Below are positions 23,026 to 36,500 of a stretch of 64,000 bases of DNA, piece after piece (position 1 is the stretch's first letter; each line of letters begins with the position of its first letter). The DNA lies in NCBI GenBank assembly GCA_002749535.1, contig MZZL01000387.1, positions 141,249 to 205,248 on the forward strand, written 5' to 3'. The notes below the pieces were generated by a model. It saw only the letters and a list, made by a program, of their open reading frames with translations. It ran no database searches and was not told the origin of the DNA. Position numbers and translations under genes: made by a program. The stretch is from Apophysomyces variabilis (lineage: Eukaryota > Mucoromycota > Mucoromycetes > Mucorales > Mucoraceae).

Positions 23026-26000
23026 ATGGATCCAAAGTTTTTTTCAGCTGCCCAAGGCATTCCTATGAATGCTCAACAATCACCAACCAATCCTCGCATG
23101 TTGATGCAGTATCAGCAACAGCAACAGCAGCAACAACAACAACAACTACAACAGAGCGAAAACACAATGCAACAGTATCCCTTCGGTAGCGCTGCACTGG
23201 GTGCAAATTTTAGTGGGACGGCCAACATCGCAGGCAACTTACCTTTTACACAAGACTTTGGCGCACTAGATCAAACCGATCTTAACGGGATGAATCCTTT
23301 TGTAACTCAAGCGGTCACTCAAACATTCATGGGAGGATTGTCTCCTACAACCGCTGTCAATGTCAATCAAACGCAGCACTTACGCCAGACGTCAAACCCT
23401 CAAGCACTTTACTCTCAAAACATAATGAATATGACCAACGGAGGACAAGGTTCTAGTGAAACTTGTGTTCTTTCATTCACAGTGCACTGACGCGTCTATC
23501 ATAACACTAGTAGCATTACCAGTACAATTTCAACAAAACAGGGCTCTTTACCAGAATAACCCGGAGATGGCTATGATGTCACCGAATACTCCTCAGGCTA
23601 TTCTATATCGGCAACAGCAACAAGCTGCGATAAACAGAGGTGAGCCACTAGATTGTCGAAAGTTTATCGTACCAACTGACTCATTGTGGATGTTCACAGC
23701 CAAACAATCTCCGAGTCAATCGCCTGCTTTAAATAATGCTCCGTTTCACAATCCTCCAGTAGGATCTCCGGTGATCGCAAGCAGCCCACATCTGGCAGGA
23801 GCGAGAATTGGATCGGATTACGCAGGTAACTGACAACAGAGTGCAAAACTTATGGATTTAATATAAGGTAATTAGGCTCACCATTAGCAACACATTCCGT
23901 ATCACCAGTACAAAGCCTTCAAGGCGTAGGTTCATCTGCGCAAACAGTAAGATCAATGGATGTTTAACTGTCGCTAACATTAGGAAAAGAATCGATCCAT
24001 GTCCTCACAGCCGAATAATCGATACATGCAACAACATATGAATGCCAATGCCGGTATCCAACAGCAGGCAATGGATTTGCAGAGTAACGCTGGCAGCGTA
24101 TCTCCTTCGATGAATAATAACCAGGCAACACCGTCATATTCCTCTGCACAGGTAATCTAGACATGCTAGCTTGGTTGGTTTTAACTTCGCTTGATAGAAT
24201 ATATCGCAAAACGTCAGTACAAAAGACGAAAAGTCTCAATCGCATGCTACATATAATGCAAATATCCATAACTATGTTCAACAATCCCCTATAATGCAAG
24301 GCCAGTCTCCGTCGTCCATTTCTCGAAGCTCAGTAGCACCAGCAAGCCAATCATCCACGCCAATACAGCAACACCAGCAATTAAATACGCAAGATAACAT
24401 GAAAGACCAGGCTTCGGTGTCAGAATCTTTAAGGCAGCCAACAGAAGACAAAGAGATGAAACGATCAACAAAAGGTCATGACCTGTTGACGGAAGGAGAC
24501 TCGCCTGCTCCTGACACCAGTTCTCCAGCAAGCCGTAAACCTACGCCTTCTCCTGCAGGCCCTGAGGAACAAAATGGGTCACAAAGTCCAGCTGAGGTGC
24601 CAACAGTTACCTATGTACCAAAGACAAGAAACGTCGAAACTTATGGTGGCGTGGATCTGAAATACTTTGATAAATTTGAGATCAAGCCTGCTATTCCTCA
24701 GTTAGGCGAACTGGGTAAGTTGTATACAATTTTGCGTGAATTGCGTTATCGAACCATTGGCGTAGGCACTGTGGATATTTATGCGCTTATCATGTCTCTC
24801 AAATCCGGGATGAAAATGGAAATTACCAATGCGCTTAATGTCCTCACTGTGTTTACAATCCAACAGTCAGCGCTGCCATTGGAACAATGTGAAGACCTGC
24901 TTGACGTTTTATTGGATCATTTGGAGAAAGACACCTTTGGTACGCAATCGCGATTTGGCTTGATTAAAGAACATGCTCAACGGCAAGCGGAAACTGATCA
25001 GAAGAATCACGCAATACTACAAGAACTGAGCTACTCCTCTTTATTTGATATGTCTCTCGACGAAATGAAGAGTCTCATCCCAACCCTTGAGCATTCGACG
25101 TCGGATCTTTGGTTATCGCTACGGGAGCGATGCTTATGTGTTCTAAACATTTTACGAAACCTTTCATTCATGAATGAGAATATCGAATACCTTGCGAATC
25201 ATGGACGGTTTGTTACTCTTCTGGCACAAATCGTTGATAGTACACGGAAGACAAAAGATACCGAGAAGAGAAGCACCACTGATTCAGAAGCTTGGTTTGT
25301 TGGGATCCGAAGGATGGACACGTTGGATTTTCGCAAAACCGCACTCATCATCTTTGCTAACATCTCCATGTCCCTTACTATCAAACATGTAAATACGGCG
25401 GCCACCTTTGTTGAACTGACACATGACTTCTTGACGCATGGGCCGGATACCTATTATTCACTTTTGGCGATTGAAGCATGGACAAAAATGACTGTGAAAT
25501 ATGACAATCGACGAATGTTTTCAACGCTTGTGCATCAAAGCAGAAACCCAGCTGAGGACAGGTTCCAGTACATTGAAGACATTTGGATGGAGCTCATCAG
25601 CGTGATACGGCGCGACTATTTCTCTGCTGATGGAAGGATTATATTCAACATGAGCGCTAGCCAACTCGCGATGCTGGAGCTATCGATTATGGGCTTATAC
25701 AATATTGTTACTATTGCCGAGACGGAAACGTTAAAAGAACGTTTGATTCAACGTGACAAAAGCGTTGGTATGACGATCATGCGGTTGTGTATCGCACTTG
25801 CAGAATCGGGAAATCAGCACTTCTCCATTGCTACCAAACGTGGTATGGAGTTGATCCGCGCTTTGATTTGTGGAGGGGACGGTATTAGAAGACGCAACAG
25901 TGGCGTGCGGAAGTTCTTGGAAACGAAGGAGAATGAATCTACAGACCAATCCATAGCACTTATGGCAGACCGTGTTCTGGATATGACTGCGGTGCGCGAA

Positions 26001-26096
26001 AAGCTCATGATGGCCACTCTGAAACCATCTACCGACCCAGAAATTTTACGTGAATTAACAGACCTTGTGGCCGTAATAGACGACGATCGCTCATGA
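23026..26096 (+). CDS. SWI/SNF complex subunit of the SWI1/ARID1 (BAF250) family, no ARID seen
   Basis: Six exons, 23026-23449, 23523-23639, 23700-23825, 23876-23946, 23984-24151 and 24198-26096, give 2805 nt, 934 residues. The first 400 residues are low-complexity: a poly-Gln run (about 30-42), then Asn/Gln/Pro/Ser-rich sequence. A conserved region starts with TYVPKTRNVETYGGVDLKYF (about residue 440), a feature of SWI1/Sol1/ARID1 proteins. It is followed by ELRYRTIGVGTVDIYALIMS and ITNALNVLTVFT, then an armadillo-like helical C-terminal domain (about 540-930) of BAF250_C style (CLCVLNILRNLSFMNENIEY; FRKTALIIFANIS). I could not find the ARID DNA-binding domain that usually lies N-terminal to this region, in the exons or in the gaps. 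The family anchors the SWI/SNF remodeller to chromatin. The gene converges on HUWE1, 326 bp apart. Family call is good, subtype (Swi1 versus a relative) less so. Confidence 0.72.
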
Positions 26097-26422
26097 AACT
26101 AGTGATAATACAAAGATTTAAAATAAAAGGAAAAAAAGGGACAAAAAGAACTAATATGAAGAACATATAAGGGACAACAACTACTTAATGTTAGTAACTT
26201 GTGCGCATAAATCTTTATCGGGGCTTCATTTACATCACTATCGACTCAAGGAGCGCGTTCATATAACTCTGATACAATATTTCTCTAACGTAGCGAAATA
26301 ACTTAATCACCCTGACTATACCATGGAAGTTGTATTTATCATTTTTTATTTGAATGCGCAAAGAGAAAGGAAAGCGGGGATAAGGGGAAGGAAGTACATG
26401 AGGAAAGAAAAAAGAGCATATA

Positions 26423-29400
26423 TTACACAAATCCAAAGCCTGTCGAGCACTCACTCATTGCTTTGAATAGGTTTGCTCGAAGACTTTCATACGAGTTGTA
26501 CACTGGTAGATCAACCTGATTAAAACTATAGCAGACAAGTTAGCTTCGGTTATATATTATAGATCACAAAGCAGCTTACCATGTATGAGCGGACGGCAAG
26601 CGATTGTCACCACCAAAATCCTTGTGAATTTGGAATTTCTGGACACCGCTCGAACCTTGCAAATGGGCAAATCCTTCTAATGGCACTTTAGACGTACCCG
26701 TAGCAAATTGAAGAAGTTTTGCCCGCTCTTCCTGGTCAAAGCTTCGTACAGCTCTCCAGAACCATTGAATTTGTGGGGAGGAAGCCGAATATCCACCTTC
26801 GTACACAGTGTTGTTTTTCCAATCGTCAATGTCTATATCTGGCAAACCAGAAATCAAGAGCTCCAACTCCTGCTCGTTGAAAATTTTGATTAATGAGGCC
26901 GGGATGATATCATGGAAACCTTGGAGGAACGCATTGATTTGGTCTTTAATAGCGTTTGTCAACTTCTGCTCAGTCACCAATGTTACATATTCATGTTTAT
27001 TCGCCTCGGTTACAGGAATATCTCGACCTCCCGGTTTCAAATCGATTGTCTTGGTTGTGCCAAAGTCATCCGTCTCAATACTGAAAGTAAGATCGATGAC
27101 ATCTGTAATATCGTTCTCAAGCATCCACACCAAGCTCTTGTAGTACTCAGGATCAATAGCTTCCACATCTCTATAATCAACAGGTCTACCCAGGATGTGT
27201 TTATAGAACGAACGAGTAAAGTAAGCATCGAGCAACCGTCCGTCATAGATAGCCTTTCCGATCACACGGCCAACAAATTTGAAAAAGCTCAAATGATCAG
27301 GATTCACACATGAGGCATGGTTTGGCTGATAAGTCAGCTTATCTGCAGCGGAAGTGATGAAAAGTGCGTAGTTAGGATCGAACATTTGTCTTGCAAGCAC
27401 TGAAAACCATTCTCGGCTAACACCGCCAGCGTCCATGCCTTCTTCATTGTAAAAGCGCACGTTGAGTTTGCCATATTTGATCTCATTACCAGTGCGACCC
27501 TGCAACTGATGGTATGAATCTTCGAAAACGTACTGACGTCGTACATTAAGCTGCAAAGTGGGATAATGTTCTCGAGGTTCACTACGTTTGTGAAGCTGTT
27601 GGACAAAGTAGTTGCGCTTGTTATCGAATTCCAGCATTTTCGGATTGCGAACCAACAATGAGAAGGATCCACTCATCAGCGACGGGTTGTTGCGCACCAT
27701 AATATTCAGGATCTTCTTGTGATCTTCTGTGAATGCGAAGAAGAAGTCATCAGCTTGTTCTGTAGGTGCTGGCTGTTCTACACTGGGTGACACTGGTCCC
27801 AGGGAGCTTGATCGTTGCACATGGCCTTTTCCTGCGGCATATTTCGATACCACCATGAATGACTCGATTAATGGAAGTAGAACGGTCGCAACGTTGATTA
27901 ATTCCTCCTTTTCATGGATGACAGCCAAGCAATGGCCAAGCATCTTCCACAGTTTCAAGAAATCAAGCTCTTCATATATCTGCAGGACACGTTTTTCGTC
28001 TTTTGCTGCTTCTTCACTACGCTCATTGGAGGCCGACTTCTTGCGGGAATACAAATAATCAATCGTTTTAAGAACACGCAAAAGTTTCGCTTGATCCGAA
28101 GTAGCAGCAGAGAACTGGGAAAGCGCCGAGCCCTGTATTTCCGTCCCACTCATCATGTTTTGCAATACCTGCAACAACTCTTCCAAATCCTGAATTATCT
28201 GCTTTCCGGATTGTTTCGCAGCAGCCATCAGCTCGTTTGTGATCGTCTGTTGAGCTCCGTCCAATGCTGACAAGTGAGACAACGCACCCAATGTGTATTG
28301 GAACGTCCTACTGGAACATTCGCCACTTGTAAGAACATGAACGACCATCTTCAGATAATGATCAGGGATAGCTGGAGGTTTGGGTATGGGCTTTTCTTGC
28401 TCTCTAGCGGTAGCAGCTGCTTTGGTCTGCGATTGGTCTTCAGCACCTTCAGTGACAGGCTGTTCTTCAGGGCGCGGGGCTTGATCCTGCTGTTGCTGGA
28501 TTTGTCTAGTCTCCATTTTCTCTACGTACTTCTTCACTAGCAATGGGAATGGTCGGCACATGGTGGCAAGCAAATTCATCAACTCTTCCATCAGATTAGA
28601 ATTCTCCACAAACACGGAACGGTCCAATAAGCTCATCAACACCAGCAGAGGGTATTTGCTAGACACAGCAAGCTTATCCTTGTCCTTTCCTTTGCCTTTG
28701 CCTTTCTTACTATTTTGCCGCTTCAATCCTGCAAGGCAATCATTTTCCGTTAAGAAATATGTCAGAGATTGTTCGTTTGAAGAAACCACATGGTATAAGA
28801 CTTCCAAGCACCGTTGTGTTATCAGATTTGGAACGTTCTCTGTAAGGGGAGTTGTAGACACTGTGGTCTTTGGCTTAACTGCTCCTTTTCCTGCACTTTT
28901 CGGATGCAAAGATAACTGCGCAAAACTTCTGTCCACTGCAGCCAAATCGGCACTGCCGTCTTGAAGAATACAGATAAGCAAAGACAGTAGATCTCCGCGT
29001 GTTTTGCTGTTTTCACATAGGTTAAGTAACAATCGATTCAACAGTGTCTTCGAGATCGATTGAGGTACAAAGAGTAAACGAGCCAGAGTAGCTAATTGTG
29101 CACGATCAACAAGTTGAATGGTATCTCGATGTCCACCAGGCTTCTTGGAGGAGCTTGCAAGGGCTGAACCGTCAGCACCCACATTACGACTAACGCCAGG
29201 AAGCAGACGGCTTCTGAAGTCTCTACCAGTTATTAATCCACCAAAGTCTCGAACGATAGCATCAAGGGGTGCTAAAAGGTTGCTGCTTGGGAGTGTCCCA
29301 GGCGCAGAGGTTTGTGTATCTTGGGCGTTGTTTCCTTGTCGCTGTCTTTCCCGCCGCACTCTTTCCATTGCTTCTTGGTGTAGTACTTCTTCACGGATAT

Positions 29401-32400
29401 CATCGGGAAGAGCATTTAAAAACTCCGGACTGATTGAGTCATCTTCAGCTGTCTGCGAAGATACGCGTCGCTCAAGATAATGTTGGTTGATGACTTCTTC
29501 CCGCAATTCATCGGGTAGCGCTTCCAAAAATTCAACATCAATTCCAGTATCAGAAATATCGACTTGTTCGCCATTGATAGTGATGGTTGTTCTTTCTTGC
29601 TGAGATTCTGGCTCCTCGCTAACTTGGCTAGGTTCAGCTTGGCCATCACTTTCGGAGACTTGAGTTGCTTCTGCGGCTCGCTGCTGTTCTTCTTCTTCTT
29701 TTCTTTTACGCTCTTCTTCCTGTCTTCGTCTCTCTTCTTCCTCTTCTTTGCGTCTTTGCTCTTCGGCTTTTCTTGCCTCCTCTTCTTTCCTCTTTTTCTC
29801 TTCTTCAACAGCAATTGGTATCAGGATATTAAGCAAACTGTTAACTAGCTTTACAGCTTTATCGCCAGAAGCATAGCCATACATCATGCGAGCCTCTTGG
29901 TGCCAACGCTCAGCAGTTGACATTGGTTGGAAGTCATGCAGCACAGACATTATCTCTTTGCTTTGATCGTTCTGTTCCGGCTGAGCTCGTTGTGCAGTAC
30001 CGGCATTCAGGGACGTAATACGGTCAAAGTCGAGTCCAGGCATCACTCCAGGTGCAGCCTGTAATTCAGCACGGAAAGGCTCATCCGATAACCCTTCAGG
30101 TTCCTCGCTCAAAAGATTCTCAAGAATACGCACAGCGTTTCCGCCAATGATGTCTTCAAACGCTTGTAAGCTGCCAATACCATGATGACGCAGGCGACTG
30201 CGAGAAGGGGCATGATCAACGGTTCGCGTGATTGAGGTTTCGGGAGCTGATGTCAAAAGAGGATGGGTTGTGATATCGTCTCGCGTGTGAGAGCTGCCAG
30301 CAGCACCTTGATTGCCGAAAGATCGACCGATGATCTGATATGAACCGGAATCAATGATAGGCATGCGTTCACGAGTGCCAGTATTCATCATTAGCGCATC
30401 AAATCTTGCAGGCATATCCCCTTCAACAAATCCTCGTCGATTATGGGACAATCTACCCGTTCTTCGGAAGCCGAAAGGACCAAGTGATCGGGACCGATGC
30501 CATACGTCGTTATCGTCAAGGATTACACCCTCAGCCTCCAAATCATCCGTAAGGAAAGGATTATCGAGGTCTTCCCCGTCGATTAAGACACCGTCGTTCA
30601 ATTCAGCATCGGCTATCTCGTCTTCAAAAGCGTCTCCTTCTTCACCCTCATCAAAATCAGACTGATCAATGGTGTCCAAATCATCTTCTTGGCCCTAGAA
30701 CGTACTACATTAACAAGCGGCGCTTCCTACTGAATGTACGTACCTCATCATACGGAGCATGACCACGCCGCGAACCATGTCCGTGTCGAAGGCTTTGTTC
30801 TTCGTCAGAATCAATGGTTACTTCTGTTCGGAGATGTAGAACTGGTCCGTCTTCATCTTCAATATCTTCTATGTGCCAAGTCATCTCTCTACCATCATCT
30901 TCATCATCGATTTCTTCAGATTCACCAGACTCCAGCGATTGATCAGATATATCGGACTCCTCTTCCTCGTCCTCTTCGTCATGCTCATGGTCATGTTCTT
31001 CACTTTCATCCTGAATTACCCCATCATCAGCAATAAGATATATCTATGAGAAATTTACCTCATCCTCATCCATATCCGATCCATAATGGTGTCGATGCAT
31101 CATCACATCCATTTCTTGGTCCACATCATCCATGCCGCCTTCTTCGCTCATGTCTGAAAGATCGCTTCCAGTATCTTCGTCGAACTCATCTTCGTCATAA
31201 CTGGAATATAATTAACTTACGATATGCAATGTCCATCAATAATAACATACCTCATGCCTTCTTCTTCCTCTTCCGATGTACCTTCCTCCATGTCGTCCTC
31301 TTCCAAGGCTCCGCCACCGAACATGCCTAGAGATGAATTGCGGTATAGATCGGGAGCTTCTTCCGGTTCAGCATTTGCATCAGTTGGAACAAACGACGGC
31401 AGTTCTTCATGCTTCTTGTCCTCTCTCGTTTGCTCCGATATGCGCTCGATTTTTATAGCAAGCTTCGTAAGTTGTTCCAATGGACGAAGCATGGAATTCA
31501 AGACAGTCTTAGAATGCGGGTAGTTAACATCCACGTCGCTTATTGCGCTTGTCAAGACTGCGACAAAGTTCTTCTCCAGCATGATTTTCGCGATATTCAC
31601 AGACGTGTCCTCTTTTGTTCGTTGAGCAAGCGCACCTGGATTAGGGCGAGCGTTCAGGATACGATGGCATAGGTCTGCCAGTGCCAAGTATTTGCTATAC
31701 TTCACAGCAACGAGGTCCGTCGATGCAATGGCATCTTTGAGGGATCTAATGATACCTTCCAACACGTATTTACGCACCAAGTTCAATTCGTTTTTGTTAG
31801 CCGTATTATCTTCTCCCTTAGATGACGTATCGTAACACATAGCGACTAGAACAGATGCTGTCCACATAGAAAGACCTTGTTGTTTCCGTGACACTTCTTC
31901 AGTGGGGTTGATGGCATTGTAAGGTAGAAGATCATTAACTAGCATATTAAGCACGGAATGCCGAGGTCGATGTGCGTTTCCATCTTTGCTGTTACGTCGT
32001 CGACTGAACAGATAAATATCATATTTACAGGAAGCATAGGACGACACGAGTTCAACGAGACATTGTAGCAAGAAACCAGTGTAAGCGTACTTAATATTTT
32101 CTCCTTTTTTCTTCTTCTCTTCTGCATCCGTTTCCTCTCCTTCACCTGATGCGATGGAACACTCGCCACGAACAGCCAAAAGTTCTGTGAGAAGATGTTG
32201 TATCACTACGTCTGAATTGCCCGATTTTGCTCGATGTTCTAAACCCGCATGGCCTGCATCACCCTTGTCGTTACCGGAATCACCGCTTTCAGCCATGGAT
32301 GCATCTTCATCCGGCTCCTGTTTGTTGACTAACTTGATTTGGCGGTTAAAATCAATCTCATCCGGACGCGCAAGACGACAGATCCTTCCCGAAACTTCCA

Positions 32401-33531
32401 GGAAAGTTGAAGGCTCATGGAGCGCAATGTGAGCATTATTTCGAATAAAAGCGTTAATGTCCATATTACGAGGTCTAGGAATCGTAAACCAAGTGGTGAT
32501 CATGTCCTCCATGTGTTCCTCCAATACAGCTTTAGCTTCGATAATATGACGCAAAATCAGGATGATAAACGCCTGTTGCCCTTGAAAACCTTCGAGGCTG
32601 GTACGAGGTTTCAAGAACAGCAATGGGAGCCCTCCATGTGCAACAAACTCCAAAGCTGCAGCGTGATATTTCGTTAATCGCACTACAATACGCAATACAG
32701 CGTAGATGTTATCTCTGGACATATCTGACTTGTTCAACAACGTAACACAGCAACGCAACAGTTTTGAACGCTGTTCGGCAGTGATGGCAGGTGCGGAATC
32801 TGAACTGCTTTCTGCAGCATTATCGTTGCCTACGCTGGTTGAATCAGTTTTCTCACTCGCTGCTGTTCCAACATGTTTCGTAGAAATCAGTTTGACACTC
32901 TTCGGTTCATCTGTCTGTGAAATAAAGGCCTCTATGACTAAAAATACAGTTGCAAGCCAGGCTGGCAATGGTGCGTCCGGATCTGATAGACTTTTCTCTG
33001 AATCAAGCATTTCAAACAAGAAAGACATTCGAAATGCGGTTTCAGCAATAGCCGGCTGCACTGACTGTTCCCTGAGCAACAACGCCATCAGCTGTAATTG
33101 CGTGCAAAGAACTGTATACGGCGGTTGAGACTGCTTCCATGCGTTGTCTATACTTTCTACTAACAGACCCAGAATACGCTTGGAATTGTAATTATCGGTA
33201 TCATCCTTAAACAGTACGACTAAAAGATCGCGGACATCAAAAACGATATCATCTCTTTTTTCGGTAAGACCGATCACGAGCGATGGGATCTTTTCGCTTA
33301 GTGCTTTTCTGATGTCATTCAGCTGTTGCAAGTTCGCAGAAGCAGGTGTTGCCTTCTGCTTGCCTTTATCAGAATATGTACTTTCACCACCGTCTTCTTC
33401 CATGGCAGTACTAGGGCCTAGTCGTGGTGTAACTGTCGATGTAGATGCATCTGCATAATCCATTCTATGCGTACCGTTATCCTGACCACCGTTATCATCC
33501 TCATCCGAGTCGTCCTCTTCGTCATCATCAT

Positions 33532-33562
<31 letters not shown>

Positions 33563-36500
33563 ATCATCATCATCATCATCATCACTATCGGCTTCATCCA
33601 CATCGTCAACATCGTCATCTTCTTCATCGTCTGAATCACTGTTATCATGATCTTGCTCCGATGGCCCCGCTTCACCGTTAGTGGACGTATTAGCTGCCTC
33701 TCTTTCGCCGTCATTAATAGACTGTCCGCCAGAAGTATTTCTTCGTGCCGCATCCTGAGTCTGAGCGTTTGCTGTCCCTGCTGCTGAATACTCCATATTT
33801 CCTAGCATTTGAGCAGGGTGACTGAAAAGATAGTCGACGGCTCGAGAAATCTGGTTGTTGCATCTGATCATTGCATGCTCGGCTGCTGATCGTAGGAATC
33901 CCATATCCACTAAGGTCTGTACGCCGTTCTGATCTGGTACCACCGGCGTACGTACAATCGTGAATGGTGATGGCAGAGATCTTGGGAAAGGTGTAGGGTT
34001 GTTGCTTTCTGATCTGGTATTCACTTCACCTTCGCCCTTCATCATTTGTGCAATGACTTTCAGATATGTACGTACGACGGATTTCGGAAATCGATCAAGG
34101 TACGGACTGTCCAAATGGCCCTTAATCGACGACAGCTTAAGCTGAAGAGACACAATCCATTCGTACGGATCAAAGTAATCAGGTGCATTCCTATCCTTTT
34201 GTCTCGATGTGATCGATGCGGTGTAAGGAGAGTCATGTAATAACTTGGCGGAACCCATATGGAGCATTACAGTAAGCAATAACTCCAGACTAGCGTCCAT
34301 TCGGCTAATTAGACTCTCCTGTTCCTTAGAACGTTGATCGTGTGGAATAGCTTCAATCTCCTCTGCTGAACACCAAATTTGATCCATATATTGGCACAGT
34401 AACTCCGTTCCACCTTTACGATCAAAAGTCACTGCTAAAGGAGTGTGTAATGAAGGCGTTGACCGGTCGTCAAGAATGATCATTGGCATCATGGAGAACA
34501 TTGTCGCTAAATAATCATACTTGCACGGCGGTGCGTCCTTGGCTGCGATGCTCGACCAGGAGATGTTGTCTATCAGAACTTGGGAGATGTATTCTGCTAG
34601 TTTAAATGCCTGCGCTTTTTGCATTGTATCCATTGTGCGTCTACTAACGGATACCTTGATTAACCCTAAATTGAAATCCGATAGTGAGTCACCGAAAATA
34701 CGTAAGGCAAAAATAAAAGTTGTACCTTGGAAAATAGGTAGCAACGCAGGTGATGTTTCGCTAAGAAACGTCTTAAAGTGCTTCACATTGATCACTCTCG
34801 GGTCATTCGCATCAGGTGTTGGCTCATCTTCCATCGATTCTTTCTTGTTTTCATTGATTGGCTCGTTAGTTGGGCCTGCCACTTCTGATCCGGTTGATCG
34901 TTCTGCTCCCTCTCGACTGGCTGAAGCAAATCCAGAAATCCCCAATGGATTCTCTGTCGCTCCGCTTGCATTCTTTTTGGGAAGTTTAAAGGAGTACCAG
35001 GATTTCGGTACGGATTCTCTAAGCAAAATAGTCTCCCACACCATCGTCCTATCGGTTACTTCGTAAATATGTATGTTCTATTCAAGAAATGGTCTCAAGA
35101 TCTACCTGTGCAATTTCCCAAGTTGTAAGATGATGTTATCATTTTCATCCTGAGATATGAATTCACTGACAAGAGATAGCCCGTTTTTCCCGTGGGCAAG
35201 CACAGTGGAGGTGCAGATATTTGATAGCAATCCCACATAGCCAAACATTTCAACCAGTTGACGGAACAACTTATTACCTCGTTCGATTGTCTCAGTTTCT
35301 CCCTCTACGTGACCTAGGTTATATTTTTCCATCCAATCGTTATTCCAACAAATACCTTGCACATCGATAAATTCCGCAACCATACTCTCTTTCCGAATTC
35401 GATTATCATCGATAATGAACTTGATCGACTCTTTGACTTTCTCTGCAATAGCTAAAACAGTCGGGATAGGGCTCACTTCACCAATCATCCGGAAGAGATA
35501 AGCAAGCGAGTCGCAAGCGATGGATGTTGAGAAATCTGCTGGTAACAAAGGCAAGGAATAGATCGACAGAAGCATTTTTGAACAACCTTCTTTGTCAAAA
35601 TCTTTGATGTTCGACTGATTTTGGAAGAGCCCTTCGAGAAACTAGAAGAAGCGATGCATATCAGTGACCCATTGCTCATTTTATGTAATATCTTACCCTT
35701 GCAATAAGGTCGATGAAAGAGATTAGCAAATTATCTGGGGGCTTTTCTTCGGTTGCTGCCGGAGAGGTTGGAGACAACACAGATCTTGCATCTGGTGATC
35801 CGACCGTCATCTCCACATCCATGTTGACTGCACTTGTTCGCTTTGATAACTGCAGCCCACGTTGGCTTTCAATTGACTTGCTCACGTCTTCAGTTCCCAT
35901 CTTTTGCAATTTCTTTAACATGTTCGAACAGCACTCAAAAATATCCTTTTTCAATGATGGATGGTGGCGAATAAGTTCATCTACTGTGGCGCCCAATAGA
36001 GTCGATCCATCAATATCAGCAGGATTTCTCAAATAATCTTCGCTGGTGAGAAGCTCAAAGAAATGCGGCAATGGTTTCACTTCATTGAACATTTCCAAGC
36101 CCGTGGAATTTAAACAGACTGCTCCAAAAGCATGGATCGCTGACACCATTACTTCATTATTAGGGTTTTCGTAGGTTGCGATTGCTCGAAGAAAACTCTG
36201 TGGTAATTTTGCCTCTTGAAGAATCGACAGTGATGTAGGCTCATTGTGAATAAATGTTGTGAAAACGTTGGTAGCTATAATTACTCGTAAGAGACACGCA
36301 TTACCATCAGGATCATAGAACTTACCAAGCGCAAAGACACTGTTCCCAAAAACTTTCGGATTTTCCACAATAAGTTTCAAGGATTGCGGCAAGGATGAAT
36401 CAATTAGGTTCCTTAAACCCTCGTCCGTGCCTGACGATTCCATCATCCTGATCAAAAACTTAAGCATCGTTTTAACACACGCGATTCGTTCGTATGGAAC

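Noticed and set aside
33418..33753. 111-codon minus frame rich in Met/Arg, and the plus His/Pro frame at 33445-33681
   Set aside because: Both are shadow readings of the Asp/Glu repeat in exon 10 of HUWE1/TOM1.
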